DNA of 64,000 nt from Flavimobilis massiliensis (lineage in GTDB: Bacteria; Actinomycetota; Actinomycetes; Actinomycetales; Cellulomonadaceae). The notes under the pieces are model-generated. The model made no database searches and was not told the origin of the DNA. It saw nothing but the letters and a program-made list of their open reading frames with translations. Position numbers and translations under genes: made by a program. Shown in pieces: positions 23,994 through 32,181 of this stretch (within the stretch, counting starts at the first letter, position 1; the number at the start of each line of letters is the position of its first letter). The stretch covers positions 1,860,001 to 1,924,000 of the forward strand of contig NZ_LT964979.1 in the NCBI RefSeq assembly GCF_900240335.1. The letters run 5' to 3'.

Positions 23994-25037
23994 TCAGGCG
24001 GGCAGGGGCGCGGTCTGGCCGGGGTCGAGGCGGAGGTCGAGCTCACTGCCGGGCACCGGCGCGAGCGCCGGGGGTCCGACGACGACGGTGACGCGCCCGA
24101 CGCCCACGACGTCGACCGTCGCCTCGGCGACACCACGACGCACGTGGACGGCCCGGACGGTGCCGCGGAACTGCGGCCCGGCGCCGGGCGTCGCCCCGGC
24201 ACCGACGACGCGCAGCGCGCCGGGCGCGAGCGCGAGCACGCTCCCGTCGACGTCGAGGCGGGCCTCGTAGCCGAGGAACGACGCGACCTCCCAGGTCGCG
24301 GGCTCGGCCCACAGTTGCGCGGGCGTGCCGACCTGCGCGAGGCGGCCGGCGCGCATGACGGCGACGCGGTCGGCGACGGTGAACGCCTCGTCCTGGTCGT
24401 GCGTGACGAAGACGGCCGTCGTGCCGGTCGTGAGGAGGGCTGCGCGCAGGTCGACGGCGAGCCGTTCGCGCAGCTCGCGGTCGAGCGCGGAGAGCGGCTC
24501 GTCGAGGAGGAGAAGGCGCGGGCGCGGGGCGAGGGAGCGGGCGAGGGCGACGCGTTGGCGCTCGCCGCCCGAGAGGGTTGCGACGGCGCGCCGGCCGTAG
24601 CCGGTGAGGCCGACGACGTCGAGGAGCTCGTCGACGCGGGCCGTCGTCTCGGTGCGGGTGCGGCGCGGGGCGCGTCGGCCGTCGACCGTCGTGCGGCCCT
24701 CGAGCCCGTACGCGACGTTGCCGGCGACGTCGCGGTGGGCGAAGAGCTGGCCGTCCTGGAACATGAGGCCGAAGCCTCGCTCGTGGACGGGTGTGCGTGC
24801 GAGGTCGGTGCCGTCCCACGTGACGCTTCCGCCGGCGAGAGGTTCGAGGCCGGCGACGGCGCGCAGGAGGCTCGACTTCCCGCAGCCAGATGGGCCGAGG
24901 AGCGCGAGGATCTCGCCGCGCGCGACGTCGAGGCTCACGCGGTCGACCGCGCGGACGGGTGCGGCGCCGCGCGCGTCGGGCGTGTAGGTGACGACGAGGT
25001 CGCGCACGGCGAGGCCGCCGGGTGCTGGCGTGGTCAT
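23994..25037 (-). CDS. thiQ: Thiamine ABC transporter ATP-binding protein
   Basis: 347 residues from ATG 25037 (GGAGACCACG upstream). ABC domain with Walker A LGPSGCGKSSLL, Q-loop MFQDGQLFAHRDVAGNVAYGL, signature LSGGERQRVALARSLAPRP, Walker B LLLLDEPLSALD and H-loop VFVTHDQDEAF; a TOBE-like C-terminal domain (about 255-347) follows. On its own it could be called an iron(III)/spermidine-type ATPase. The TPP riboswitch ahead of the operon points to thiamine. Third gene of thiB-thiP-thiQ, 27 bases after thiP. Confidence 0.85.
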   Translation of the reverse strand: MTTPAPGGLAVRDLVVTYTPDARGAAPVRAVDRVSLDVARGEILALLGPSGCGKSSLLRAVAGLEPLAGGSVTWDGTDLARTPVHERGFGLMFQDGQLFAHRDVAGNVAYGLEGRTTVDGRRAPRRTRTETTARVDELLDVVGLTGYGRRAVATLSGGERQRVALARSLAPRPRLLLLDEPLSALDRELRERLAVDLRAALLTTGTTAVFVTHDQDEAFTVADRVAVMRAGRLAQVGTPAQLWAEPATWEVASFLGYEARLDVDGSVLALAPGALRVVGAGATPGAGPQFRGTVRAVHVRRGVAEATVDVVGVGRVTVVVGPPALAPVPGSELDLRLDPGQTAPLPA

Positions 25038-25063
25038 CGTGGTCTCCGTGGGGTGGTCCGTGG

Positions 25064-26848
25064 TCACAGCTCTCCTGCGGTGTCGCCGCGCAGCCGTTCG
25101 GCGAGGAGCATGACGGCGGCGGTGACGAGCGCGAGGACGGTCGCGGCAGCCATCGCGGTGCCGAGGTTCTCGGTGCCGGGCCGGCCGAGGAGGCGCACGA
25201 TGACGACGGGGAGCGTCGGCGCGTCGGGCCGTGCGAGGAACGAGGTGGCGCCGAACTCGCCGAGGGACGCCGCGAACGCGAAGCCGATCGCGAGCCCGAG
25301 CGGCCGGGCGACGAGGGGCAGGTCGACGGTCCGCACGACCCGTCCGGGGGGTGCGCCGAGCGTCGCGGCGGCCTCGTGCTGGCGCGGGTCGACGGCGCGC
25401 AGTACGGGCAGAAGGAGGCGCACGACGACGGGCACGGCGACGAGCGCCTGCGCGACGGGCAGCAGCCAGCCGGTCGTGCGCAGGTCGACGCCGAGCACGG
25501 GCCGCGTCATGGTGACGAGCAGGCCGAATCCGACGATGACGGCGGACACTCCGAGGGGCAGCATGACGACGGCGTCGAGCACCGCGAGCGAGCGTCGGCC
25601 GGCGCGTGAGCGGGGGCGTCGGGAGACGACGAACGACACGAGCCCGCCGACGACGACCGCGATGGTCGCGGCGACGGCCGCGGTCATGAGCGACGTGAGG
25701 GTCGCCTGCCACACGGTCACGGTGAGGCCGGTGCCGGGCCCGGCCTCGGCGAGCCGCCGGTACGCGTCGAGCGTCCACGCGCCGTCGGTCGTGCGGAACG
25801 AGCGTGCGACGAGCGTCGCCATGGGCCACGCGAGGAGCCCGACGACGACAAGGCCCGTCACCGTCGTCGCGAGGACGTCGGTGCGGGAGCGCCACGTGAG
25901 GGGACGTTCGTCGCGGGGCGCGGCGTGGAGGGGCAGCGCGCGCTCGCGGGCGGTGCGGGCGCGCGCCGAGACGAGGAGCGCGGCCGCGACGACGAGCATC
26001 TGGAGGACCGAGAGGACGGCGGCGGTGCGGAGGTCGAGGAGCTGGGTCGTGCGCGTGTAGATCTCGGTCTCGATCGTCGCGTGCTCGCGCGAGCCGAGGA
26101 CCATGACGACGCCGAACGCCGTCGTGCAGAAGAGGAAGACGAGCGCGGCGGCGCTCGCGATCGCGGGGACGAGCGCGGGCAGGGTCACCGTCCGCAGGAC
26201 GCGGCCGGGGCTCGCTCCGAGGGCGCGCGCCGCTTCCTCCGCGCGCGGGTCGAGCCGCGACCAGAAGCCGCCGACGGTCCGCACGACGACCGCGTAGTTG
26301 AAGAACACGAGCGCGCAGACGATCGCGGTGAACGTGCCGTCGAGCCCGAGGGCGCCGAGCGGCCCGCCCGGGCCGAGAAGCGCCCGGAAGGCGACGCCGA
26401 CGACGACGCTCGGCAGGACGAACGGCACGGTGACGAGCCCTCGCACGAGCGTGCGCCCGGGGAACCGCCGCCGGTAGAGCACGTACGCGCCGGGCACGCC
26501 AAGGACGACGGCGACGGCCGTGCCGACAAGTGCCTGGACGATCGTCGTCGTGACGACGCGCCACGTGCGCGGCTTCGCGAGGACGTCGGCGACGCCCGCG
26601 AGGTCGAGCGCGCCGGCCGCGTCGGTGAGGCCGCGCACGAGCATCGCGACGACCGGCCACACGAAGAAGAGGCCGAGGAACGCGAGCGGCACGGCGGCCG
26701 CGAGCGCGAACGAGGCCCTGCGTCCCGCCGTGGCCCATCCCGTCGACGACCGCCGCTCCAGGGGAGCGGCGTCGGGAGGGATGAACTCGCCGGCGGGGCG
26801 CGTGCGGGGGACACGCACCTCACCGGGGACGGGACGCAGGGCTGTCAT
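25064..26848 (-). CDS. thiP: Thiamine ABC transporter permease (duplicated permease domains)
   Basis: 594 residues from ATG 26848. Two binding-protein-dependent permease domains are fused, each with about six membrane segments and an EAA loop: EEAARALGASPGRVLRTVTLP in the first half and HEAAATLGAPPGRVVRTVDLP in the second. The fusion is characteristic of ThiP and of FbpB/AfuB-type ferric permeases. Riboswitch context favours ThiP. Starts 7 bases after the thiB stop. Confidence 0.87.
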   Translation of the reverse strand: MTALRPVPGEVRVPRTRPAGEFIPPDAAPLERRSSTGWATAGRRASFALAAAVPLAFLGLFFVWPVVAMLVRGLTDAAGALDLAGVADVLAKPRTWRVVTTTIVQALVGTAVAVVLGVPGAYVLYRRRFPGRTLVRGLVTVPFVLPSVVVGVAFRALLGPGGPLGALGLDGTFTAIVCALVFFNYAVVVRTVGGFWSRLDPRAEEAARALGASPGRVLRTVTLPALVPAIASAAALVFLFCTTAFGVVMVLGSREHATIETEIYTRTTQLLDLRTAAVLSVLQMLVVAAALLVSARARTARERALPLHAAPRDERPLTWRSRTDVLATTVTGLVVVGLLAWPMATLVARSFRTTDGAWTLDAYRRLAEAGPGTGLTVTVWQATLTSLMTAAVAATIAVVVGGLVSFVVSRRPRSRAGRRSLAVLDAVVMLPLGVSAVIVGFGLLVTMTRPVLGVDLRTTGWLLPVAQALVAVPVVVRLLLPVLRAVDPRQHEAAATLGAPPGRVVRTVDLPLVARPLGLAIGFAFAASLGEFGATSFLARPDAPTLPVVIVRLLGRPGTENLGTAMAAATVLALVTAAVMLLAERLRGDTAGEL

Positions 26849-26854
26849 GAGGTC

Positions 26855-27967
26855 TCAGCCCAGGACCGTGTCGGTCCAGTCGGAGATCCACGTGTCGCGG
26901 TCGCGGGCGACGGCGACGGGGTCGACGGGGATGGGGTTCTCGGCGAGGGCGCCGTGCTTCTGGAACGACTCGGGCAGCGCGACGTCCGGGTCGACGGGGT
27001 ACATGTACGCCGTGTCGGGGAGGGTCGCCTGGAGTTCGGGGCTCAGCAGGTAGTCGACGACGGCGCGCGCACCGGCGGGGTTCTTCGCACCTGCGAGGAC
27101 GCCCGCGTACTCGACCTGGCGCGTGCACGTCGCGGGGAGCGACGCGGTCGTCGTGCCGCCGTCGTCCGTGAGCGTGTAGGCAGGGCTCGAGGAGTACGAG
27201 AGGACGATGGGCCGCGTGCCGTTCTCGCCCTGGCTCGTGAAGTCCGTGTAGTAGGCGTCGGACCAGGAGTCGGCGATGCGCACGCCGTTGTCCTTGAGCT
27301 TCGTCCAGTAATCGAGGTATCCGTCGGCGCCGTACTGGCTGACGGTGCCGGCGAGAAAACTGAGGCCGGGCGTCGACGTCGCCGGGTTGGTGAGGACGAC
27401 GAGGTCCTTGTAATCGGGCTTCGTGAGGTCGTCGAGCGTCGCGGGGACGGGGACGTCCGGGTTCTTGCCGAACCACTCCGTGTCGATGTTGATGCAGACG
27501 TCGCCCTGGTCGACGGGCGTGACGGCGTCGCCGCCCGCAACCTTGAGCGGGACTGCGGCTGCGGGGAGCGCCGGGGAGGTGTAGGCCTCGAAGACGCCCG
27601 CGTCGATCGCGCGTGACGCGAACGTGTTGTCGACGCCGAAGACGACGTCGCCGAGCGGCGCGTCCTTCGTGAGGATGAGCTGGTTGACGAGGGTGCCGCC
27701 GTCGCCGACCTGGACGACCTTGACGTCGAGGCCCTTCTCCTTGAGGTCGGCGATCTGCTCCTTGCTCAGCTCGTAGGAGCTGTGGGTGAGGAGCGTGACG
27801 GGGCCGCTCGCGGGGGCCTCGCTCGTCGAGGCGGTCGCGCCGGGGGTCGTCGTCGGGGCCTGGGTGGGGCCCTCGGACGCGCAGGCCGCGAGGAGCGTCG
27901 CCGAGGCGAGCGCGAGCGCTGCGAGCCGCATGGGGCGGCGGCGGGTGGTGCTGGTCGTGCTGTGCAA
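26855..27967 (-). CDS. thiB: Thiamine-binding lipoprotein of ABC transporter
   Basis: 370 residues. The TTG start at 27967 was chosen because a perfect AGGAGG lies 7 bases upstream and a signal peptide follows directly; an in-frame ATG at 28012 lacks a site. Lipobox L-A-A-C after MRLAALALASATLLAAC. The mature protein is a type-2 periplasmic binding protein (VTLLTHSSYELSKEQIADLKEKGL, GDVVFGVDNTFASRA, LVVLTNPATSTPGLSFLAG), close to ThiB. It delivers thiamine or its phosphates to ThiP. First gene after the TPP riboswitch. Confidence 0.9.
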   Translation of the reverse strand: MHSTTSTTRRRPMRLAALALASATLLAACASEGPTQAPTTTPGATASTSEAPASGPVTLLTHSSYELSKEQIADLKEKGLDVKVVQVGDGGTLVNQLILTKDAPLGDVVFGVDNTFASRAIDAGVFEAYTSPALPAAAVPLKVAGGDAVTPVDQGDVCINIDTEWFGKNPDVPVPATLDDLTKPDYKDLVVLTNPATSTPGLSFLAGTVSQYGADGYLDYWTKLKDNGVRIADSWSDAYYTDFTSQGENGTRPIVLSYSSSPAYTLTDDGGTTTASLPATCTRQVEYAGVLAGAKNPAGARAVVDYLLSPELQATLPDTAYMYPVDPDVALPESFQKHGALAENPIPVDPVAVARDRDTWISDWTDTVLG

Positions 27968-28039
27968 CGTGGTTCCTCCTGTGGTGCTAGGAGGGGTCCC
28001 GTCGTCCGTCACGGCAGGCCGCGTGGACGACGTGGTGAG

Positions 28040-28140
28040 ATGTCCCGACTTCCTCCACCGGTGCTAACCGGGTCAGGTTCGAGGGTCTGCGGTGGTCCGC
28101 ACTCTCAGCGCTCACGGCTCCCCGCAGCGCTCCCCTGTCG
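28040..28140 (-). promoter_or_regulatory. TPP riboswitch (THI element) upstream of thiBPQ
   Basis: Read on the minus strand it has the conserved order GGGGAG...CTGAGA...ACCCT..GAACCTGA.CCGGTTAG.ACCGG.G.AGGAAGTCGGGA, i.e. the pyrimidine-sensor CUGAGA loop and the pyrophosphate-sensor helix. It ends about 70 bases before the thiB start, leaving room for an expression platform that would sequester the ribosome binding site or form a terminator. Confidence 0.95.
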
Positions 28141-28206
28141 TATCCCGACCATCATAGTCAGGATCCGCGGGCCGTCCCTCTGTGCACGACCTCCGAACTT
28201 CCCCGA

Positions 28207-28253
28207 CGGATTGATGGCTTCCGACCATCGGAGGGGCGGAAGCCGTCAATCCG
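28207..28253. repeat. Palindromic repeat family C copy C2
   Basis: CGGATTGATGGCTTCCG and CGGAAGCCGTCAATCCG are 17-base arms with one mismatch around a 13-base loop. Together with family A copies it occupies the ~335-base gap between the riboswitch and the DUF4235 gene. Confidence 0.85.
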
Positions 28254-28269
28254 CGCGTCTTCGTCAGGA

Positions 28270-28378
28270 CTCGATAGCCCATCCGTGCGCGTCGCACGTA
28301 CGGATCGGCTATCGAGCGGCGCTCCGTTCGGTCCGATAGCCGATCCAGGCACGTCACTGGTGCGGATCCGCTATCGAG
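28270..28378. repeat. Palindromic repeat family A, tandem pair (copies A3 and A4)
   Basis: A3 (28270-28316) and A4 (28333-28378) are palindromes bounded by CTCGATAGCC / GGCTATCGAG and CCGATAGCCGATCC / GGATCCGCTATCG arms. Centres are about 62 bp apart, as in the pair at 50975. Confidence 0.88.
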
Positions 28379-28475
28379 CGGCGCACCGGCCGGGACGCCC
28401 GCTCGGCGTTGGGACGCTAGCGTGGGGTGAGGTGCCGACGACGGTTCGGCACGCCGACCTGCGATGGAGGACACC

Positions 28476-28751
28476 GTGGCTGACGAGAACAAGGAAGCTC
28501 TGCTCGAGAAGGTCATCCTGCTGGCCGCGTCGGCGGGCACGGCGTGGATCGCGCAGCGCGCGCTCGCCTATGCGTGGAAGCGCACGACGGGCAAGGACGC
28601 GCCGCGCAATGCGCTCGACACGGACGCGCCGAACTCGTCGATCATCATCTTCGCGGCCGTCACGGGTGCGGTCGCTGCCGGAGCGAAGATCCTCGCGGAC
28701 CGAGGTGCGCGCCGGGTGACGCGCCGGATCAGCGCGGGTCGTCTGCGCTGA
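28476..28751 (+). CDS. DUF4235 membrane protein
   Basis: 91 residues from GTG 28476 (GGAGG upstream). Two hydrophobic helices (LLEKVILLAASAGTAWIAQRAL and SSIIIFAAVTGAVAAGAKIL) flank a KRTTGKDAP-type loop that is diagnostic for DUF4235, a small actinobacterial membrane protein of unknown function. Converges with the VOC gene, 15 bases apart. Confidence 0.85.
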   Translation: MADENKEALLEKVILLAASAGTAWIAQRALAYAWKRTTGKDAPRNALDTDAPNSSIIIFAAVTGAVAAGAKILADRGARRVTRRISAGRLR

Positions 28752-28766
28752 GGCTCGCGACTCCGG

Positions 28767-29720
28767 TCAGCCGACGGCGACCGCGATGCGGTTGTTCCAC
28801 GGGTCGCTGAACCGCAGGACGGCGCCGTCGTCGGCGTGCTCGACGCCTCCGTGCGCGAGGCGGTCCGCGAGGGCGCCGATCTCGTCGCGCGTCGGGACGA
28901 GGATCGACACCTCGCCGAGGCCGAGCTGGACGGGCCTCGGCCCGGCGCCCATGGACCGCCACGTGTTCATGGCCATGTGGTGGTGGTAGCCGCCGGCGGA
29001 GACGAAGAGGGCTGACGTGCCGAGCGTCGCGGTGGCCTCGAAGCCGAGGGTGTCGACGTAGAAGCGGTGTGCCGTGGGGACGTCGCCGACCTGCAGGTGG
29101 ACGTGGCCGAGGGTCGCAGCGGAGTCCTCGGGCCGCTCGAGCGCAGTCTCGGTGAGGTGCTCGGTGAGGAACGCGTTCGGGTCGATGTAGAGGGTGTCCA
29201 TCTTCACGTGGCCCTGCGTCCATTCCCACTGGTCGCGGGGGCGGTCGACGTAGAGCTCGATGCCGTTGCCCTCGGGGTCGTCGAGGTAGAAGGCCTCGGA
29301 GACGAGGTGGTCGCCTGCGCCCGTGTAGAGCTCGGGGGCGTAGGTGGCGACGCGCGCGAGGGCGCCGGCGACGCCGGCGTGGTCGGCGAAGAGGATGGCG
29401 GTGTGGAAGAGGCCGGCCTCGCCGGGGCGTCGCTCGGGCAGGTCGCGGGCTTCGCGGAGGACGACGAGCGGCACGGTGCCGCGTCCGAGCGTGACGATGC
29501 CGTCGCGGCCGTCGACGGCTGAACGCTCCATGACCTGGAGGCCGATGACGCGTGCGTAGAAGTCGGTCATGCGGTCGATGTCGCGGACGTAGAGGGTGAC
29601 GGCGTCCATGTGGGTCGCGGCGGCGAGGCGGTCGGCGGGGGCGAGGGCCGACGGGTTCGCGGCGGCGGCGTGCGCGAGGCGGTCGTTCGCGGCGGGGCCG
29701 GACGGGGTTGCGGTGCTCAT
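28767..29720 (-). CDS. VOC-family ring-cleavage dioxygenase-like protein (CatE type)
   Basis: 317 residues; ATG 29720 has GAGGAG 6 bases upstream. Two vicinal-oxygen-chelate modules are present: about 45-165 (MDAVTLYVRDIDRMTDFYARVIGL, FHTAILF, DPEGNGIELYVDRP) and 205-310 (LGHVHLQVGDVPTAHRFYVDTLGF, GGYHHHMAMNTW). His/Glu metal ligands are recognisable. The Bacillus relative CatE is a catechol-2,3-dioxygenase; substrate here is unknown. A pair of short repeats in the promoter region suggests local repression. Confidence 0.85.
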   Translation of the reverse strand: MSTATPSGPAANDRLAHAAAANPSALAPADRLAAATHMDAVTLYVRDIDRMTDFYARVIGLQVMERSAVDGRDGIVTLGRGTVPLVVLREARDLPERRPGEAGLFHTAILFADHAGVAGALARVATYAPELYTGAGDHLVSEAFYLDDPEGNGIELYVDRPRDQWEWTQGHVKMDTLYIDPNAFLTEHLTETALERPEDSAATLGHVHLQVGDVPTAHRFYVDTLGFEATATLGTSALFVSAGGYHHHMAMNTWRSMGAGPRPVQLGLGEVSILVPTRDEIGALADRLAHGGVEHADDGAVLRFSDPWNNRIAVAVG

Positions 29721-29764
29721 GGGTGCTCCTCGGGTGGACCGCTCCCTAGTCTGCACCCATTTAC

Positions 29765-29791
29765 TTGAAGCGTCAACTATTGAAGCGGCAA
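29765..29791. promoter_or_regulatory. Direct-repeat operator candidate upstream of the VOC gene
   Basis: TTGAAGCGTCAA and TTGAAGCGGCAA are 15 bp apart, and each is itself partly palindromic (TTGA...TCAA). MarR-type regulators use comparable sites; the regulator gene is not next door. Confidence 0.45.
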
Positions 29792-29843
29792 CTTCCCGTC
29801 GGGCGCTCCCGCTGCGTCGACCGTCACGCTGCGTGCCCGACGG

Positions 29844-30095
29844 TCACGCGCAACCGTCAGGCCCGCACACCTCTCCCGTGCCGCCGAGCATCGCGAAGGC
29901 GCCCGACGCCAGCGCACCCGGCGCCGCCGGGGCTGCGAAGAGCTGCGTCGGCGCGTCCGACGGGACGGGCGCGGGCGCGCCGAACGCGTCGAGCATCGCG
30001 GCGTCACCGCGGGATGCAGCCTCGGCGACGGGTGCGACACCGTCGAACATCAGCGAGTTCTCGTGGCCGCGCGGGGCGGCAGGGAAGTCAGTCAT
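29844..30095 (-). CDS. Small protein with C-terminal CGPDGC motif, downstream of DsbA/FrnE
   Basis: 83 residues from ATG 30095, preceded by GGAGG. No signal peptide; Ala/Pro-rich with the only two cysteines in the last seven residues (EVCGPDGCA). It starts 22 bases after the DsbA-like stop, so the two genes form an operon. The tail could be a disulfide-exchange substrate or an electron-relay tail for the thiol oxidoreductase, or the product could be a small secreted or modified peptide. No family was recognised. Confidence 0.6.
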   Translation of the reverse strand: MTDFPAAPRGHENSLMFDGVAPVAEAASRGDAAMLDAFGAPAPVPSDAPTQLFAAPAAPGALASGAFAMLGGTGEVCGPDGCA

Positions 30096-30117
30096 GGATC
30101 CTCCGTGATCCTGAGGG

Positions 30118-30804
30118 TCAGTCGGTGGTCGCGCGCTCGGCGATGATCTGGCCGAGGATCTGCGCGAACGCCTCGCCGGGCTGCGCGCCGGAGATCCCGT
30201 ACCGTCCATCGACCACGTAGAACGGCACGCCCGTGATGCCGAAGGTACGGGCCTGCTCGATGTCAGCGGCGACCGCGTCCGCATGGCGGCCGTCCGCGAG
30301 CGCGGCGCGCACCTCGTCGGCGTCGAGGCCGACCTCCGTCGCGAGGCGCACGAGCGTGTCGACGTCGGCGACGTGCTCCCCCTGCGCGAAGTACGCCTCG
30401 AAGAGGCGTTCGAGCATCTCCGCCTGGCGGCCCGCGGCCTTCGCCGCGTGGAGGAGCTCGTGCGCGCGGAGCGTCTTCGTGTGGCGCAGACGAGCGAAGT
30501 CCATGGTGAGGCCCTCGGCGGCGGCGGTCGCGGTCATCTGGGCGAGCATCTGCTCGATCTGCGCAGCGGGCATGCCCTTGTGGTGGGCGAGGAAGTCGAT
30601 CTCGGAGCCCTCGAAGTCCACGGGGGTGTCGGGGGCGAGCTCGAAGGAGTGGTACTCGATCTCGACGGGGACGGCGGCGTCGGTCGCGGCGAAGGCCTCG
30701 AGCCCGGCGGCGAGCCGGTGCTTGCCCAGGTAGCACCAGGGGCAGGCGATGTCGGACCAGATGTCGATCTTCAGCGGCTCGGCGGCCGCGGGCTGGGTGC
30801 TCAC
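30118..30804 (-). CDS. DsbA-family oxidoreductase (FrnE-like)
   Basis: 228 residues from GTG 30804. Thioredoxin-fold with an inserted helical domain: LKIDIWSDIACPWCYLGK near residue 14-27 holds the CPWC redox motif, FGITGVPFYVVDGRYGISGAQ carries the cis-Pro loop. FrnE/2-hydroxychromene isomerase-like proteins of this type are cytoplasmic in actinobacteria and act on thiols, often in stress defence. No signal peptide. An ATG at 30879 would lengthen it without conserved sequence. Confidence 0.88.
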   Translation of the reverse strand: MSTQPAAAEPLKIDIWSDIACPWCYLGKHRLAAGLEAFAATDAAVPVEIEYHSFELAPDTPVDFEGSEIDFLAHHKGMPAAQIEQMLAQMTATAAAEGLTMDFARLRHTKTLRAHELLHAAKAAGRQAEMLERLFEAYFAQGEHVADVDTLVRLATEVGLDADEVRAALADGRHADAVAADIEQARTFGITGVPFYVVDGRYGISGAQPGEAFAQILGQIIAERATTD

Positions 30805-30920
30805 CCCTAGGGAGCGTCGGGAAGCCCTGGGGTATTCCCCGTCCACAGGTCCGTGCTCCCGGGAGCGCCCCCGGCGCATGGCACCTATCCTGGCGGAACC
30901 TCTGGATGAAGGACGCCCCC

Positions 30921-31898
30921 GTGAAGACTAGGACCTCGCTCGTCGCCGCGCTGTGCGCGGCCGCTCTCAGCCTGCCGGTCGCGGCTCCGGCGATGGCTTC
31001 GCCGCTGTCCGGCGCCTCGACGCCCGCCGCGCAGACGCCCTCCGCCCCGGCCGCACGCTCGGGCAGCGTCGGCGGCGCATCGTCGGCCAAGCTCGGCAAG
31101 CCGAGCTACCGCAAGCTCCAGACGACGAAGAAGCGCACGTCAGTGACCGTCCGAGTGACGAAGCCGCGCTACCAGAAGGTCGCGCTGCAGCGGAAGGACT
31201 CCGGGAAGTGGCGGACGGTGTCGTCGACGCGCGCGCCGCGAACGGGCTCGAGCGCGAAGGTGACGCTCCGCGTGCCTGCGAAGGCTGGCAACCGCGCGTA
31301 CCGCGTGGTGCTCGGCAAGAGCAAGTACAACAAGACGATCGCGTCGAAGTCCTTCAAGATCTTCCAGTCGGACTCGAAGAAGCACGCGAAGTACATCGCG
31401 AAGGCGCGCAGCTACATCAAGAAGTACTGCCCGACGACACCGATCTACATCGACTCCCCCCGCGTCAAGGACAGTTGGGCGATCGGCATGGCGTGGACGC
31501 GCTGGAATGCCAAGCCTCGCTGGACGGGCAAGCGCTGGGTCTACGACTGGAAGTGGACGCAGACGATCGAGCTCGCGTCCGGACAGGACGACGGCCAGCT
31601 GCGTCACACCGCGATCCACGAGTGCGCACACATCGTCCAGGCACGCCCGATCGGCAAGAGCGAGGCCGCGTACGACGCGTCGAAGAAGGCCGAGCAGAAG
31701 ATCTTCGCGAAGGGCGCCGCGGACCCGCAGGAGCAGCAGGCGGACTGCATGGCGACCGCAATCACGGGGTCGACGCGATACAACTACTACACAAGCTCCT
31801 GCAAGGGATCACGCGCCAAGAACGCGAAGTCGATGTGGAAGAAGTGGGGCCTCAAGTACCAGAACCCCGAGCGCAGATGGACGACGCCGGCGACCTGA
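30921..31898 (+). CDS. Secreted protein with HECAH zinc-peptidase-like motif
   Basis: 325 residues from GTG 30921 (GAAGGA upstream; ATG 30906 is an alternative). Signal peptide of about 30 residues with A-P-A-M-A cleavage context. Residues ~60-145 form a basic beta-sandwich-like stalk (YRKLQTTKKRTSVTVRV, KVALQRKDSGKWRTVSS). The C-terminal half contains RHTAIHECAHIVQA, an HExxH zinc motif with a later EQQADCMATAI that could give the third ligand (E or D), and paired cysteines. A peptidase is plausible but no known family was recognised. The next 283 bases to the ABC gene hold an 18-bp duplication and the TetR operator. Confidence 0.72.
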   Translation: MKTRTSLVAALCAAALSLPVAAPAMASPLSGASTPAAQTPSAPAARSGSVGGASSAKLGKPSYRKLQTTKKRTSVTVRVTKPRYQKVALQRKDSGKWRTVSSTRAPRTGSSAKVTLRVPAKAGNRAYRVVLGKSKYNKTIASKSFKIFQSDSKKHAKYIAKARSYIKKYCPTTPIYIDSPRVKDSWAIGMAWTRWNAKPRWTGKRWVYDWKWTQTIELASGQDDGQLRHTAIHECAHIVQARPIGKSEAAYDASKKAEQKIFAKGAADPQEQQADCMATAITGSTRYNYYTSSCKGSRAKNAKSMWKKWGLKYQNPERRWTTPAT

Positions 31899-32020
31899 CT
31901 CGCTGAGGACGGCGCACCCGCCGCCCAGTTTGCCGAACGACCCGTTCGCCGACCGCCCCGTCACCGACCGCCCCGAGCGGCCGGCGGCGGGGCGTCGTCG
32001 TCCAAGGCAGGGCCTCCGAC

Positions 32021-32056
32021 CCCGGCGGGAGCGACGAGCCCGGCGGGAGCGACGAG
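32021..32056. repeat. 18-bp direct duplication
   Basis: CCCGGCGGGAGCGACGAG occurs twice head to tail. No function apparent. Confidence 0.75.
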
Positions 32057-32124
32057 CCCGAGCGGCGGTATGTGACGCGGTGTACACCTCGATCGATTGC
32101 GCGGCGCCTCGTCGTGCGCATATT

Positions 32125-32148
32125 TTTGGACTGACCAGTCAGTCCAAA
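32125..32148. promoter_or_regulatory. TetR-type operator of the ABC/YhgE operon
   Basis: TTTGGACTGA-CCAG-TCAGTCCAAA is a perfect 10+10 palindrome 33 bases before the ABC ATPase start. The GACTGACCAGTCAGTC-like core is typical of TetR repressors; the tetR gene ending this operon is the obvious ligand-responsive partner. Confidence 0.85.
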
Positions 32149-32181
32149 GAATGGTGCGGGCCCGACCCGCCGGAGAACCCC

